Shown here: in pieces, positions 10,961-11,588 of the stretch
How the letters are laid out: every line of letters begins with the position of its first letter
How positions within the stretch are numbered: position 1 is the first letter of the stretch
Assembly: GCA_964432465.1 (NCBI GenBank)
Contig: CAYSNI010000036.1
Coordinates: 1 to 11,588, forward strand
Reading direction: 5' to 3'
Length of the DNA: 11,588 nucleotides
Origin: JAHFLQ01 sp964432465
GTDB taxonomy: Bacteria > Patescibacteriota > Minisyncoccia > UBA6257 > WO2-44-18
Notes under the pieces: generated by a model
The model's input: the letters and a program-made list of their open reading frames with translations, nothing else
What the model was told of the DNA's origin: nothing
Databases searched by the model: none
Program-made: the position numbers and the translations under genes

Positions 10961-11588
10961 AACAGCGTCGTTTTCAGATAGTACTGCAGCGTGTGAATCC
11001 AGTCCTCATCCTGCCCCCCTTCTTCCATTTTCTTATCTAGCATCCACTGTAAATAACCACGATCAGTACGCACCACTTCTTCCAGTTTCCGTCCGTTGTG
11101 TTTGCCGAAATTAAATACTCTGAACAACGTCGGCCGACTGGAAATATCCAACATTTTCGCAATCGCCTCTTCTTCGGTAATCTTGCTCTCGGCCATCAGC
11201 TTTGCCAATAAGCTTTTAAAAAGCGCGTAAAGAACTTTCACATCCCCTTCCGCGTCGTGCGCGTTGGCGTCCTCCACATTCAAATCCAGGTGATAGCGTA
11301 AATAAGACAAATTATATTCCGGAATGGTATTTTCCGGGTCCAACTCCCGCGCCACCCGAAAAGTGCAAATCCGCTTTGGAATACTCATGCCTTCGGCTTC
11401 TAAGATCGCCCCGTCAAATTTCGCGTTATGAGCCACCATGATTCCGCCATTAGTAAATCGCGACTCCAAGTCTTTCATCATCTTACTCCCCTTAAACAAC
11501 TCTTTATCCTCCAGCATCTTATTGGTGATGTTAGTGATACTCATCGCCTTAATCGATACGGGCAACGGTGGCTTAAAATAGGCCGTAT
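10957..11588 (-). CDS. DnaQ-like 3'-5' exonuclease with C-terminal DUF3820-like domain, 5' end beyond window
   Basis: The frame is open to the right edge, reading YFKPPLPVSIKAMSITNIT upstream of the first possible start, so the N-terminus with exonuclease motif I (D-x-E) is outside. Exo II is visible as GGIMVAHNAKFDGAIL (HNxxFD) and Exo III as NAHDAEGDVKVL (H-x-x-x-x-D), the DEDDh catalytic set of the DNA polymerase III epsilon / RNase T family. After a helical linker, FNFGKHNGRKLEEVVRTDRGYLQWML matches the DUF3820-type pattern (F-G-K-x-x-G-x-x-L...Y-L-x-W) found behind such exonucleases. It likely acts in DNA repair or proofreading, or in RNA trimming. It ends at TAG 10959-10957, overlapping the convergent gene by 4 bp. 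Confidence 0.88.
   Translation of the reverse strand, partial: TAYFKPPLPVSIKAMSITNITNKMLEDKELFKGSKMMKDLESRFTNGGIMVAHNAKFDGAILEAEGMSIPKRICTFRVARELDPENTIPEYNLSYLRYHLDLNVEDANAHDAEGDVKVLYALFKSLLAKLMAESKITEEEAIAKMLDISSRPTLFRVFNFGKHNGRKLEEVVRTDRGYLQWMLDKKMEEGGQDEDWIHTLQYYLKTTLF

Noticed and set aside
1..11588. CRISPR array, tRNA, rRNA, IS element or prophage genes
   Set aside because: No regularly spaced repeats, no tRNA-like cloverleaf noticed, no transposase or phage structural signature on either strand.

Overview
This 11.6-kb window is compact bacterial DNA of moderate GC, very probably from an uncultivated Patescibacteria (Candidate Phyla Radiation) genome. That placement is inference. It rests on the tight packing (tail-to-tail overlaps, 4-nt gaps), the mix of short housekeeping proteins with orphan membrane and acidic proteins, an in-frame copy of a small dispersed repeat of a type common in such assemblies, and the promoter style. 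No rRNA or tRNA gene, CRISPR array, IS element or prophage was seen. All 14 visible stop codons are TAA (8) or TAG (6), none TGA.

Layout. 1-437 (minus): 5' part of a histidine-phosphatase gene. 513-4315: an envelope-glycosylation cluster with a dolichol/polyprenol-phosphate mannosyltransferase-type GT2 enzyme (plus), a DUF2079 polytopic membrane protein (minus) and a PMT/ArnT-type GT-C glycosyltransferase (plus). 4402-4794: a four-helix DUF4383-like membrane protein behind a hairpin-bearing leader. About 4813-4977: a gene-free, strongly self-complementary stretch with its own promoter-like and terminator-like ends, read as a structured non-coding RNA of about 165 nt and unassigned family. 5000-5887: a short GpsA-like dehydrogenase. 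5914-7411: a class I SAM methyltransferase followed 4 nt later by RsmE. 7434-7874: a membrane-anchored cupredoxin. 7924-8460: an acidic orphan protein ending in a strong terminator. 8559-9674: DNA polymerase IV. 9687-9992 (minus): a small orphan. 10048-10960: a stand-alone tRNA-binding (MetRS C-terminal/CsaA-like) protein coupled to a five-helix membrane protein. 10957-11588 (minus): a DnaQ-type exonuclease with a C-terminal DUF3820-like domain, running off the right edge.

The genes fall into two expression classes. Eight starts have a -10 hexamer ending only 6-7 nt before the ATG and no Shine-Dalgarno sequence, so their mRNAs should be leaderless. Three others carry a clear Shine-Dalgarno sequence and promoters further upstream. 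Each of the three divergent gene pairs has overlapping or nearly overlapping back-to-back promoters.

Functionally, the GT2 synthase would make a polyprenyl-phosphate sugar on the cytoplasmic face, and the GT-C enzyme (possibly also the DUF2079 protein) would use it outside the membrane. The rest is mostly housekeeping: lipid precursor supply, rRNA methylation, copper/electron-transfer chemistry, translesion synthesis and exonucleolytic repair. The best candidates for something undescribed are the 4813-4977 RNA, the systematic leaderless promoter pattern and the two orphan proteins.
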